Source: Leucogyrophana mollusca
Taxonomy: Eukaryota; Basidiomycota; Agaricomycetes; Boletales
Direction of reading: 5' to 3'
Assembly: GCA_021014945.1 (NCBI GenBank)
Contig: MU266346.1
Span: forward strand, 124,001 to 188,000
DNA: 64,000 bases
Shown: positions 24,153-36,202 of the stretch, piece by piece
Position numbering within the stretch: position 1 is the stretch's first letter
How the letters are laid out: every line of letters begins with the position of its first letter
The notes under the pieces: generated by a model
The model's database searches: none
The model's input: only the letters and a program-made list of their open reading frames with translations
Told to the model about the DNA's origin: nothing
Translations under genes and position numbers: made by a program

Positions 24153-26715
24153 TCACAGCTGAGCTGCATCGACGTCGTTCTCAGCTTCAGTCATCTTCAC
24201 CCAGAGCCCTCCCTAAATGGACTGATCAGCGTGACGGTAAAATGCAGAGCAGACGATATTCCTTACATGTGCATACATGAGCAGGTATACTCTTGGGCAC
24301 ACCTCTTCAATCGCCTTGCGGCCTTTGGCAGAAGCCCACGACTTTGGTGGACGAGTGTCAGGTGCTTGCGCCTCGGGTGCAAGGGTCATCGATGAGAAGT
24401 TCTGGAGAATGCGAATGAGGAGGAAGGAGATCTCGTTGTATGCGAACTAATCACGCCAGTCACGTAAGCGGGAGAGCTGTCGAACGCCAGGAGCACGCAC
24501 CTGCTGTCCAAGACAAATTCGGGGGCCGGCGTTGAAGGGCAAGAAAATGAATGGGTTGGGTGTAAGGTACTTCTGCAGCCTCTCATCGAGGAAGCGGTCA
24601 GGATCGAATTCCTCGGCTATAATGAGAAGTGGGTTAGGTCAACGACGCAGCATGTCAGCCGATGAAATAAGTTCACCATCTGGCCCCCAGAGATCCTTTC
24701 TCCGGTGCATAAGGAAAACGGAGTATGTGACGCTGTGGGCAGTTTCAGCATCCTTCCGTGTAGTCTAGAAACTCGCTAACTTTGTCTTCGCCGGAATATA
24801 GAATGGTTTCTCATCAGGGTTAGGAGACGGCCAGGTTGTAGCGTTGACGCTTTCACTGTGGATGTAAGGATCACATTTTAGTTGACGACCAGTGGTTTTA
24901 CGCATGGTGACAAACTGACCGAACATTAAACGGACTGATGAGGAAGTGTGAGTTAATTCGTAACGCTGAAGACAGGCACACCACTTACAGCACGGGGAAC
25001 AGCCTCAGTGTTTCTAAAGGGAGCAGGAGATAAGTGCGCGCAGTTGGGATAAGTTTGAGATTCTGGTACCGTTGATAAACGCCCGCAAGTACTTCATTTC
25101 ACGAATATCATCGTAGGTTGGTCGATTCGTGCGACCAACCTTCGTCAGAATCTCCTCTCTGAGACGAGTAAGTATATGGGGGTGGGTTGCAAGGAAGTAA
25201 ATGGCAAAAGTGAGTGTTGACGCGGTCTAACGCGATCGCGAATCAGATCTCTGTGTGAAGGAAGTGAACCCAGGACTTACCGTGTCTCGAGCAGCGGTGA
25301 GAATGTTCAAAACTTCATCTTGCAGTACTACAGGATCTATCAAGCAAGACCGTGTTGAAAAGATATTAAACTGGAGGGGTGAAATGAGATAATTACCGGT
25401 TGTTAGACGAACCAAATGGTCGATCAGGGTATCGTCATCCGATGCTCCCTTCAAGGGCTCTTCGAGACTTTGCGACGCGAGCCTCCGTTTCTCGATAGCC
25501 TCTTCCATGATAGGCTGGATGAAGGCATTGACAACCTTCATATGTTTCTCTGTTTTGTCTCCGAAAAGCTCGAAGAGCGGCCACATCTGTCCTTTCGTGA
25601 GGCGCGAAGAAAGAGCGTATTGGACCTGAGCAAATGCGTAAGCAAAGTCTTCTGCGGTCTTCGCCTTTCCAGTTGGTGCTTCCGGTGGAATGACGTCGTG
25701 GGGATAAGGCAGCCCAGCGGAGATAGTATCGACACAATAGCCAAACAGAAATTCTGTAGCGGAGTCCAGTGTAAATCGGAAAAAGAGATCCTGAGAGAGG
25801 CATCAGTGGTATCCATAAAAATTGTCAGGAATAAATATTTACCTGAACATCGACGGCGAACCCGCCGCGAAGTCGAAGCTTCATTTGGGTGATTGCTTCG
25901 TCGGCGTGACGGTCGAAAATATTGAAATGACTGATGCGGTCGTGATTGAAGAAAGGTCGGGTCATGGAACGGTGAAACTTCCACATGCCGCCTTCATGAT
26001 ACCGATTAGACGCAAGTCAAGCAAGGAGATCTGGGTGAGGTCACGTACCATCCGAATTAAATATCCCTGAACCGAGGACGCTAAACATTGTTGCTTTGAA
26101 TGTGTCCCCTAAGAAGATAGCGTTAGCAGAGGATAAGAATAATAGCGAGGTGCTCCAACCTTTGATATAATTATCAAAGTCGGTCGCCAGTATGATCTAA
26201 GCAGACATTGACAAAACCGACACAATATAATCAAGCAGTCCTTTTACCTTGATGTGTTTCGGTTCCACCGTCATGATATCATCTTCGAACAACATCCGGG
26301 TGTTGAAGGTGTTTCCCAACGTGGATATGAAGTCATCCACTCCATCACCTAGAAGACATCTGAGACCATTAAGGCTCTGAGAAGGGAAATTCGTACCAGG
26401 ATAGCCCGTTTTAAAATACTCGAAGAGCTTGAGCATGACATCTATGTTCCCCACTCGCTTGCCTTGAACGCAAGGGACAAGCCGAGCGCCCATGGAAGCA
26501 GCTGCGCGACGAGCAGAGATCTCGCCCAATTTGATGCGTATGAAGAAAATGAAGGGAATACTGCAACCAAGTAGAATAAAGAATAACCATTTCGGTATGA
26601 TTATACCAAACTTTGAGGCGAAACGAAAAACGGATGTGAATAATAATATGAAGCAAGAAAAAACGAGAAAACAGCGGCCTAGTAGCAAGACACCAGGTGT
26701 GGTCAGCCTTTGCAT
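24153..26715 (-). CDS. Cytochrome P450, CYP63 family-like (copy A)
   Basis: A membrane-bound P450 of about 600 residues in more than ten exons. ATG at 26713-26715 (MQRLTTPGV) follows a non-ATG extension. Two N-terminal hydrophobic segments precede [20 protein letters not shown] and [17 protein letters not shown]. Further motifs are [40 protein letters not shown]-helix [18 protein letters not shown] (ExxR), [13 protein letters not shown] and haem loop [12 protein letters not shown]. The last intron must be removed to reach the family ending GGLWVKM, with stop at 24153-24155. CYP63 enzymes in Phanerochaete are reported to oxidise alkanes, fatty acids and aromatics. The gene is paralogous to the P450 at 31440-34047 and divergent from the MFS gene. 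Confidence 0.92.
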
Positions 26716-27955
26716 GGTGTAGTCAAGGAACAACAAGGAAAGGGGGAAAGCGTTGTGGACTCGCCTTGTACCGCCAGGTTGTGCTCTCTATATAGATCAC
26801 AGAATGTAGACTTCACTCAAACATGATTGCCACTCGACCTAGGCCGGTTCCGACTATTCTGACTGCTGGAAAGTCTCTACTACTGTATGAGTGGGAATCG
26901 AGAGACAGCCTGTTTCAAATGATGATGGTGGCGTCCAGCGTGTGTGCGAGTATCGCCATCGGACCCGCCACAAAAACTGGAGACTGATGGAATGATAGGG
27001 CGAAAGTCGGTGATGCCCTTGACCTGATCGGAGGACCTGCCATACCTGTGGATCGTCAGCATGACGATAGACAGCACAAGGCTAGCTATATACAATGCTT
27101 TTTTGTTCCATCACCACGCACCTCAATGTCACAGCGATCTGGTATCTGCCCAGTGGGAAGTTTCATTTTCATATCCATGGCCCGAGCCGAGAGCTCAGCG
27201 CTCAGTTCCAAAATTTCAAGCCCACGTTCATCTGTCTCGCGACCGCGGCAGGTTTATGACACGGCCAGTTCTAGAGGCTAAGATACTCAGATCCCAGAGT
27301 CCAGGAGAGTGAAATCTTGAGCCAACTGGATGGGCTTCCATGCAATCGGTCCGAGGGACTGCTGGTAAGTACCCATCGGTGTAACGACTGGACTTGACAT
27401 TTCCAAACAAGGGCACCGCCGCGGGCTTAGAGAACCATCTGATCGGCACCTTTTACAACTTTTGTGATGCTCTTCACTTCCATGCCTCCCGGCCCAAGCT
27501 TCCTTATAATTCATTGACTCGCCAACCCGGACCGAAAGGGTTGGATACCTGTCATTCGGAGCGTGTGCTCGATCTAACAGATCTGTCTTTCGGCCCTCCA
27601 CTGAGGCAGTCGCACGCGCAGTCAGGACGGGCTGATGTTGGGCTGATGTGCGCTAATACAGATTCAACACCAATCAACAAGTGACACCGTGAGCACCGGG
27701 CTTCACGGGGCTTCACTCGGAGACGGCAACAGGTTTCGACAGGTTACCGGTCATCATCATGGAACCCGTTCTGGCTCGGTCCTGTGCTGGTCTCATCAAA
27801 AATGTGCACTCGTGGCTGGGACCTTGCCAGACGCGTGCGTCAAAGGCACACCCTGGATTCTTTGCGAAAGCGAGACTACTTGCTTGCTTGAGCCTTCCCG
27901 TTTTATCGCAGGTGGCAAAAGACCGAACGTGTACACTTAGCACGAATATCGCGAA
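26716..27955. other. Divergent intergenic region, CYP63 copy A / MFS transporter
   Basis: These 1.24 kb lie between two divergent start codons, so they can carry shared regulatory sites. A TATATA element sits 73 bases upstream of the P450 start. Open frames on both strands are short and unlike any known protein. Confidence 0.5.
26788..26795 (-). promoter_or_regulatory. TATA box of CYP63-like copy A
   Basis: The palindromic CTATATAG element lies about 73 bases upstream of the P450 ATG. It suits an inducible promoter. It reads the same on both strands, but only the minus-strand gene is close. Confidence 0.5.
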
Positions 27956-30122
27956 ATGGACACCCCCGCCGAACTCATCGATGGCTCCATGTCTACTCCT
28001 ACATTACAAGACCAGGGAAACGTGATGGATCCAGCGCCGTCTCCAAAGCGTGGATATGCTTTCTGGATGGTCTTTGTCGCCAACGTAGTAGTTGACCTAC
28101 TCTCAGCTCTTGACTTGGCACGTCGTTTCGAACTGTTGTTCGGCCATCTTAAACTTGACAAAAACTGTTCTAGACAGCAGTTGCCACTGCACTCCCGACC
28201 ATTGTCAGCGACCTGCATGGGTCAGACTTTATTTGGGCCACCAGTGCTTATTCCATCGCCTCGACTGCCATTCTCCCAACAGTAGGCGGTCTCGTCTCCT
28301 GTTGTGGCAGAAAACCTGTCCTGCTTGCTTTTCTTCTGTTTTTCACCGCCGGATCCGCCATTTCTGGGGCTGCTCGCAATATGAACATGCTCATCGCTGG
28401 AAGAGGTGAGTAATTATGGTTCGATTCTGCAGATAGCTCAATTTTGGTCATCCTTCCACAAAGCCATTCAAGGTCTAGGTGGAGGGGGTTGTATATCAGT
28501 TACGGAAATCATCTATGCAGACCTCATACCACTCCCCGAACGTGGCAAATTCATCGGCATTACAGCAGCGTGCGTAGCGTTCGTGACCTGTTGCGTTCAG
28601 TTCTGACGTTTATCTCTCAGTATATGGGCACTTGCATCGTAAGCATAATATCAAGTAGTGCTGGGATGGTCATTGAGGTACATCCTATGCGCCTATAGCG
28701 TAGCAGGGCCTCCTATAGGTGGCGCACTGGCGGGTTCAGGAGCATGGCGATGGCTCTTCTTCCTAAACTTACCACTTTGCGGCATCGCGGCCGTCCTCAT
28801 CGTGGTCTTCTTGAATGTCCGTGCTCCGAAGACTGATTTCCGCACCCGAATTGCTGGTATGGACTGGATGTAAGTGATAATCAATTTGCCGTTCTCGCAC
28901 TGCTAACTCCGCCGCATTGGTAGTGGATTATCCATAATCATCACCGGAACAATGATTTTCATGCTTGCGTTAACATGGGGTGGCGCAACGTATCCGTGGG
29001 CCTCGGTCCAAGTTCTGCTGCCGCTATGTCTCGGCACCGTGGCCATCATTGTCTTCTTTTACATTGAGATCTTTTGGATCAAAAATCCTACGGTGCGTTG
29101 TTCTACCCCTGGGCACTTGTAAAGTGGCTAATTTGTTTTTTTCAAAGGTTCCTGCGTTCATTATCACCAACAGGACTACTCTCAGTGGGTAAGATTGCTT
29201 ACCTCTCGGCGATCATGGCATTATCTGACTGCTTCTCAGCTACCTCGCAACATTTTTCCATGGTATTGCGTCTATGGCCGCAATCTGTGAGTAGCATGCA
29301 TGCCTCAATAGTCTGTCGTGTTGACATGTTTGCCCAGATTATCTCCCGGTATATTTCCAAGCCTGCAAAACTGCTTCCCCTATTCAGTCCGGAATCGACT
29401 CGTTCGGAATTTCTTTTTTCATACCCATCTTCTCCATCCTTGCAGGCGCATCGGTGGAGGTCTTCAACGTATACCGTCCTCAGAACTATGTGGGATGGAT
29501 TATGATGATCATCGGCTTTGGTCTTCTCTCGATGTTGGAGGCTGACAGCCCACGGGCGCATTATATTGGATTCCAAACGATTACCGGCATGGGGCTTGGC
29601 GTAGTATGGATCGGCCCCGAGTTCCCTATTCTCGCCCCTTTACCTTTCTCCAATAACGCACATGCGCTCGCATTCTACACATTCGTTCGATGCTTTGCCC
29701 AGGTACGTATTGCCAGTAGTCTCAGCGCCGTTCGACTCAACCCTCACAATCCATCTCAGACCTGGGGCACTGTCATAGGCGGAGCTGTATTGCAGAACGT
29801 TTTAAGCTCTCGACTTCCTGCCTCATTCATCGCATCTTTCCCGGATCGTTCTCAGCTAGCCTATACCATCATTCCAGAGATCCCCAGCCTCTCGCAACCT
29901 CTAAAGACAGAGGTACAAATCGCGTACGCTCAAAGCACAGCTATTATCTGGCGCGTGATGATCGGGGTTTCTGGCGTAGGGCTGCTCACTTGTCTGCTTA
30001 TGAAAGAGGTAAAGATGCGCAAGGATATGGACGAGAATTGGGGCTTGAAAGAGCGGGGAAAACTTGACGTTGATAGCGAGAACGGGGTTAGCGAGGCTTT
30101 GGCGTCTCCAACCGAAGTTTGA
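27956..30122 (+). CDS. MFS transporter, drug:H+ antiporter (DHA2-like) family
   Basis: Predicted multidrug or metabolite exporter of about 560 residues with about 14 membrane helices, in about nine exons. The ATG is at 27956. Motifs in order are ALDL-TAVATALPTIV (helix-1 motif split by an intron), CCGRKPVLLAFLLF (motif A), AIQGLGGGGC (motif B/C region), GPPIGGALAGSGAWRWLFF (antiporter motif C), TWGGATYPWAS and MGLGVVWIGPEFPI. The C-terminus is charged. The family exports drugs, siderophores or fungal secondary metabolites. The first intron (28118-28173) appears to use a GC donor. The gene lies between two CYP63-type P450s, consistent with export of an oxidised product or of a toxic P450 substrate. 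That link is inference. Confidence 0.9.
28118..28173 (+). other. Apparent GC-AG intron in the MFS gene
   Basis: Reading GC at 28118-28119 as donor and AG at 28172-28173 as acceptor removes 56 bases and restores the conserved helix-1 motif ALDLTAVATALPTI. A GT donor 4 bases downstream with a later acceptor also keeps frame but gives DLAPVATALP, which fits the family worse. Confidence 0.6.
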
Positions 30123-30780
30123 TTCGACTATACCTCGAGGCTTGTAAACTCCAATATTTATAATCAGTACTAGTACCCATGACCTCTTGATAGCAACATA
30201 GATAATTTGTAACTCTGCATCTGCCAGAGGCGAGTGGTCTGCCACGCTGCACCCTCGACGATCAATCTACGCTGCCCGGCTGCAGTTCCGTGTGCGCGGG
30301 AGTTTATTAGTCATCCATGCCAGGCGAAGCGCTAGCTGCACTGGAAACCAACAGTTACACAGTTGTGGTACTTGTCGTTGGCAGTTGCTGCGTAACCTGA
30401 GTGCGACCATCTTATTCTGCGATCGAGTGAAGTCAATCGTTATGCTCGGTGTCCCTAATACTCAATTCTTACCGCTCCGCTACTCATGAGCCCAGGCCTC
30501 GGATCTCAACATGCGTTGGTTTGCTAAACTGGCCGCTGTGGTACAAGAGACACTAGTACTATTCACCACGAGGCCAAGCTGAGCTAGATTGATTGATCGC
30601 CAGATCTTTTGTGAGTTCCGATGACATGGATTAACAACCTTTAACAACTTGCAGGTTTCTATGAGTATTCCTCTCATCTCTCGAGCGCATCCCATCACTA
30701 AGCCGATTCATATATCACAGGTTATATCCCGCCTCCATATCGTTGACAGGTCACCGCCCGCCCGGCGAGTGTATTGCCCG

Positions 30781-30788
30781 TATAAATA
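30781..30788 (+). promoter_or_regulatory. TATA-like element
   Basis: TATAAATA occurs 45 bases upstream of the ATG at 30826, with typical promoter spacing for that open frame. It could also start a long 5' leader for the P450 at 31440. Confidence 0.35.
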
Positions 30789-30825
30789 TAAGTCATGCAA
30801 CAACCACAGGTTATTTTTTAACATC

Positions 30826-31314
30826 ATGTCACGATCGTGTGTTGTCGCCACACGGAGGACAAATACCTCATTCAATGGGGTTTGGTGGGGCGAGAGTCAT
30901 TCATCAGAACCATCAACAGCGCCCAGTCGAATGCCAATCCGCTCGTTCCCACAAGGACTATCCTTATTCTCACAAGTATACTTTCTCTCCGTGGCGAACA
31001 GGCCGCGGGTGACCATCATTATGGATCCGTATACAGCGGGTGCCTGTGTGCATATAGGAGCGCAATTGCATTCCGTACGGCTTTCCGCAGCGTCGTCCAC
31101 GAGCAACCATTTATTTTCCAAGGCATGCTATGTAAGGCACCACGGCGCTCGCTTCTCGGGCACGTTAGGGCCTGTTGTGGATAGTCTGAGGAACGTCACG
31201 ATCGAGAAGAGCTTCCCCTTTTGGTTATCCTCACAGGTGATTGTCATACTTCATCAATGCTATCGAAAGATCTCCGAAAGTTCAGGGTGCAAAACGGGAG
31301 GTAGGTTGCGATGA
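30826..31314 (+). CDS. Doubtful open reading frame, 162 residues, no known family
   Basis: An uninterrupted frame starts at ATG 30826 (MSRSCVVATRRTNTSF) behind a TATA-like box. It is Ser/Arg/Cys-rich with no motif I recognise, and a second plus-strand frame is open across most of the same stretch. It may be the leader of the downstream P450, a spurious ORF or a young lineage-specific gene. It is recorded only because its length and the TATA spacing are unusual for an otherwise intron-dense locus. Confidence 0.2.
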   Translation: MSRSCVVATRRTNTSFNGVWWGESHSSEPSTAPSRMPIRSFPQGLSLFSQVYFLSVANRPRVTIIMDPYTAGACVHIGAQLHSVRLSAASSTSNHLFSKACYVRHHGARFSGTLGPVVDSLRNVTIEKSFPFWLSSQVIVILHQCYRKISESSGCKTGGRLR

Positions 31315-31439
31315 ACTTTGTCTCAGCAACACTCTCAGCCAGGGGTACGGCGTGAAACAGAGTATCCTGACACTGTCTTATAGTGGCCTACGCATGGGGT
31401 ATGCGGAATTAACCATCAGTCGTTTCATTTCGTTTCTCC

Positions 31440-34047
31440 ATGTTTTCCAAGGGTCTCGACACGCCAGGGATTCTTTTCCTGCGTCGCCCAGCCTTTTATG
31501 CAGCAAGCACCATTGTTGGCGCCATACTATGTATTCGTTTCGTATCAAAGATCTGGCCTGGCATACCGCTATCGCTATGGCTTGTCCTTCTGGGTATTAG
31601 CCTTCCTCTTTCTTTTGCAGGACGAGTAAAGCTTCGTCAACTATCCACTCGTCGGGCCGCAGCTTCTATCGGCGCTCGGCCTATACCATGTCTTCAGGGA
31701 AAGCGCGTCGGGAACGTAGATTTAATGTTCAAGTTCCTTGAAATATTTAGAACGGGATATCCTGGTATGTTTTGCACGATTTCCGCTTGAAAAATTATTG
31801 ACGGTGCTGTACAGGTGACGGGCTGGATGAAGTCGTGTCGGATGTTGGAACTATTTTTAATACGAGAATGTTGTTTGAGGACGACATAATTACCATAGAG
31901 CCGAACCACATAAAGGTGCCGCGGCTCATGCTTCCTTGCGGAACTCACTGACCACGTTGGGTTCGTAGGCACTCCTTGCAACTGATTTCGACAATTTCGA
32001 GAAAGGTGATAATATCAGTATTCGCATTCGATTCAGCCTTCGCTCATCCCTATTGCGCAGGTGATAAATTTAGAGCCACTACATTGTCACTGCTTGGCAC
32101 TGGTATTTTTAATTCTGATGGTGAGCCGCCCTCGAGTAAACGCTTGTTCATCTTGCTAACCGAGCCCACCCCTGCAAGGCGAGATGTGGAAGTTCCACCG
32201 CTCGATGACTCGTCCTTTCTTCACCCATGACAGAATCAGCCACTTCAACATCTTTGATAGGTGCGCTGACGAAGCTATACCGTCGATGAAGGCTCGGTTC
32301 CGTGCTGGCCATGCTGTCGATCTTCAAGTAGACGCACCTTCCCTTCATTCAAGCCATTATAATGCTAATGATAATCGTAACGCATGTGCAGGACCTCATG
32401 CTTCGTTTCACTCTTGACTCCTCTTCCGAGTTCCTCTTCGGCCATGGCATCCATAGCCTCCGCGGAGAGCTTCCCTACCCGCATAACACTCGTCCGGAGG
32501 TGAAATCCGTTCCCGACGGAGACACGGCAGAGGCGAAGACGGCAGAAGCTTTCGCTCGTGCTTTCGCAGGGGCTCAATATGCTATCTCTCAGCGTTTCAG
32601 AATGGGCCCAATGTGGCCCCTATTCGAGATCTCAAAGGACAACACAAAGGAACACATGGAGGTTGTCAATGCCTACATTGAGCCGATTCTGCAAAATGCT
32701 ATAAACAAACAGAAGGCGAGGCCATCGACTGACGACGCATCACTGCAAGAGACGTTAGATGAGGACACTTTGCTTGACTATCTGGTCCGGCGAACTACAG
32801 GTAACCTCCCTATCTTTTCAGTACTGTGGCGTAGAAATCTTACTCTAGTACTATCAGATATCACAATCCTCCGGGATGAGGTGGTTAACATCATGACAGC
32901 AGCTCGGGACACAGTTAGTTTAAATTTCGCGTATTTGTCAAGGCGTACCAGCTAACGGTTTATCAACAGACGGCTTCAACTCTCACCTTTACTCTTTATT
33001 TTCTTGCCACACACCCCCAAGTGTATTCTCGTCTTAGGGAGGAAGTGCTCACCAAGGTTGGATCAACTAGCCGCCCTACATACGATAATATTAGAGACAT
33101 GAAGTATCTTCGGGCTGTCATAAATGGTAGGTGGCCGATTTTTGGCCTAGTATACCCTTACGCTCATCGTCTCTTTCTCAGAGTCTATGAGACTCTTCCC
33201 AGCAGTGTGAGTTGCAGCTGTTTTATGTTTAACTGAGCACAGCTGACCATGGGCTCGTATAGGCCATTCAACGTCAGGTATATAAACAGTATCAGAAATT
33301 TGCACACTCGTCCTAACCAATGAGTGTGCCTCTGAAATAGAGACTCCATCAAAGCCACAACCTTGCCGTCCCCGAACCCCGCTGAGAAACCGTTGTATGT
33401 TCCAGCACGGACAAGGTTCGAATCTAACCCTTAGATCTTCTTGTCAGCCTTTTGCTTACCATCTGACAGCGTCACATACTCCGCACTCCTCATGCATCGC
33501 AGGAAGGATCTCTGGGGCCCTGACGGTATGTACTTCATAAGCATCACACGCCAACCTTTCCTTGATGTATTCGCTCAATTCGCAGCCGAGGAATACGACC
33601 CGGACCGTTTCCTGGACGAGAGATTACGCAAGTACCTTACCCCAAATCCCTATATCTTCCTACCCTTCAACGCCGGGCCTCGAATTTGCATTGGCCAGCA
33701 GGTCCGCATACTCCACTGCATATAGTTGATTTTTCTAACGCTATTTCCATATAAGTTCGCTTACAACGAGATCTCCTTCATCGTGATTCGATTGCTACAG
33801 AACTTCACCTCCATGACACTGTCCCCCGAAGGACAGGCACCCGAGACTCGGCCGCCTGCTGCATGGGCTTCTGCGGAAGGTCGCAAGGCGATTGAGAAAA
33901 TCTGTCCAAGAATGCACGTCACACTTTATTCATATGTACGTGTTACAAGTTGGTTCAGGCTTTGCACTTGATTGAGGCTCATTCGATTGCTTGATCTTAT
34001 AGGGGGGGCTTTGGGTGAAAATGACAGAGGACGGAGAAGCGTGCTAG
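31440..34047 (+). CDS. Cytochrome P450, CYP63 family-like (copy B)
   Basis: About 600 residues in more than ten exons, starting at ATG 31440 ([14 protein letters not shown]). The N-terminal membrane segments are followed by [20 protein letters not shown] and [20 protein letters not shown]. Later motifs are [41 protein letters not shown]-helix [23 protein letters not shown] (ExxR), [13 protein letters not shown] and haem loop [12 protein letters not shown]. The last intron leads to [10 protein letters not shown] and stop TAG at 34045-34047. All P450 signatures are intact. It is clearly paralogous to copy A at 24153-26715 (same segment order, many identical blocks) but not a near-identical duplicate. 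It shares direction with the MFS gene, about 1.3 kb downstream, and is convergent with the methyltransferase. Confidence 0.92.
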
Positions 34048-34174
34048 GTCAAGCGATGTAGGCATTTTCATGGTCATGACACACCTACTCTCTGTTTATG
34101 TCGCCTCCCCAGAAGGGAATACCTTTCTACCGACAATCTGATATATCATTGTACTAGGACGTATCACAATTAAT

Positions 34175-35538
34175 CTAGTGTCGCTTTCTCGCCCACGCAT
34201 ACACGTAGGGGACCTGCATTCGCAGGGAAAAGTCATTCAACTCGGCGGTCACGGCGTCAAGCAGACTCTTAAAGCCGTCTTCCGTCAATATTTCATTGTC
34301 GATGAGCATCGACCGAAAGCCTTCCAGCAAGCTAATTTGCATATTAGGACCCATTGCGCCAATCTGGGCTTCGTGCGGATCTTGGGTAGAAATGTCGAAC
34401 AACTAATCCTCATCAAAGATAGGTAGAGTCCTCACCTTCGGGCCATCCACCGAGAGGAAAAGCGAATTTCCTTTCTTCGACATCGTGGAATAACCTTTCT
34501 CCTGATAGTCCTACCGCATCCCGCAAGATATCCGCCAATTCATTTGAGATGGACCAAGACTTATTCGTCGCGCCAGCAGGATCACTGGGGATGTGGGGCG
34601 AAAGCATGAGCAGACGATCCTCTTCTATAAAAGCAGGGGTACGGGCTTGCGTCGCCCCAGAAAATATTTCGCCGGGCTCAAGAAAGAGCACAAAGCCATC
34701 TGTTGACCTGAATGAGATAAGAAGGTGAAACATCAATACGCACGCACCAGGCCGAAGAACGCGCCAGATTTCAGGCAAAATCTTGCTTCGATCACGTAGC
34801 TGACGAAAGCATTATGTGCGAGGAACGGGGGTGGAAGGGATTTCAACTTTACGCTAGGTACGATGCGCATCTGCACAACATCAAAGGAGCTTTCTTCGAA
34901 AGGGAGACCACAGGCTAACGATTTTTGGTTCAGTCCTCCAGTCGAGCTGCTGGGATCATAGCATCTCACTGATATCGACCATCATAAACTTGCAGTTTCC
35001 GGGAGATGCAGCGCTACGATGAGACGGTTCTTGGTGGCTCATTATAAAGTTGATAATGTGTGAACCACTCACACCTGCGGCAAGGCGATGTCCACGCCAA
35101 TCACTTCGGCGCCAGGAAATTCTGCAGACATCTAAAACACTCAGCGTGAATTAGAGCTCGGGAAGCGGCGCATACCTCAAGGGCCCAACGACCTGTTCCA
35201 CAGCCTAGATCAAGGATGTTTCGTATTCCACCATCTGGAAACAGAGGATCGCCGTCAAGTTGTAGTCTGTTCCAAATGCATCGCTCAGGCTTACCGTACT
35301 CATTGAGGGGAGCGAGGTAATTTCCTCCTACAGTTTTCGGGAGGGCGGATAGGAGTCAGCATTATTAAAGCACGCTCGAGTCTAGTCATTCGTGCGAACC
35401 GGCTAGCTTTTGCAGAAATATATGTTGATTATTTAAACGATCATGTTCCTTCGAATCGAGACTTGATGAACTTGAAAATGGAACTTGTTAGGCTGCTGTA
35501 TGCTAGTTCCGGGGGAAAGAGAACCTACGGCAGGCCAT
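34175..35538 (-). CDS. SAM-dependent methyltransferase, class I (UbiE/LaeA-like small type)
   Basis: A soluble Rossmann-fold methyltransferase of about 300 residues in about seven short exons. Motif I is ILDLGCGTGRWALE at about 35190. It is followed by EFPGAEVIGVDIALPQ (acidic ribose-binding motif II), FMMVDIS, LPFEESSFDVVQMR (motif post-II) and IWRVLRPGA (motif III region). A C-terminal exon (VTAELNDFSLRMQVPYVYAWARK) ends at TAG 34175-34177. The 5' end is uncertain: ATG at 35536-35538 followed by a very short first exon gives a continuous frame into DRLNNQHIFLQKL. Agaricomycete genomes contain many such genes, and substrates are mostly unknown. It lies tail to tail with CYP63 copy B, 127 bases apart. 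Confidence 0.8.
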
Positions 35539-36202
35539 AGTTGCTGTCAGCGTTGTTCTCGTTTATGGACGACTCATGGATACCAGTCGGACACATGGCA
35601 TGATCTCAGGCTACGAGATGAAAGTTGGGAGGACACTTGATCGATGTCCCCACTGGCGTCTATCATTCCTCACCCCGTGACTACTGACCTTCATATGTAT
35701 ATGCGACGCACATGACATTATCCCCATACATATCACTGTCAGGCCAGGTGGCTAAAGATAGTCCGAGAAATCAAGACGAGCAGCAAACAATTCTGCCTTT
35801 GGCCACGTCATTAACTCTGAGGCCTGAGTGCCGTTGCCTCACGCGTAAGCATAGGAAATCCCAACCGTTGGGGACTTCAGTTAGGTATCAATTGGAGTTC
35901 GCAAATCCGGTCCATGAAGTGAAACTCTGCCAAACTTTGCCAATAGATTGTCTTAAAGGCTGGCATCAACCGTCTCTGTGGAAATCGCGGGTACCCAGGG
36001 GGCGACGGGTTCGCAATAGATGAAGCATAGTGGCGGTACATTCCGGTACCTTTCGGTCAGGAAGATTTGCTTGTTGCCCGACAGAGATGATTGATAGACC
36101 GCGGACAAAAAGCTGGCGAGCGCGCTTGTCGCAGCCAAACAGTGGCCTACTGCATTATGAGTTAGAGTACAAGATCATATATAAGCCGGATGTCCCAGCG
36201 TA
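35539..36202. other. Intergenic region between the two methyltransferase genes
   Basis: About 660 bases with only short frames. It holds the promoter of the small methyltransferase and the 3' UTR of the carnosine methyltransferase. Nothing else is recognised. Confidence 0.45.

Larger units (their letters stand above)
30123..31439. other. Intergenic region upstream of CYP63 copy B, with one unassigned open frame
   Basis: These 1.3 kb contain the MFS 3' UTR and the promoter of the second CYP63-like gene. A TATAAATA element sits at 30781, unusually far (about 660 bases) from the P450 start. Downstream of it is an open frame of unknown status, listed separately. Confidence 0.45.

Noticed and set aside
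33415..33426. GGTTCGAATC resembling a tRNA B box
   Set aside because: It lies at the donor of an intron of the CYP63 copy B gene, and no A box or cloverleaf can be formed around it.
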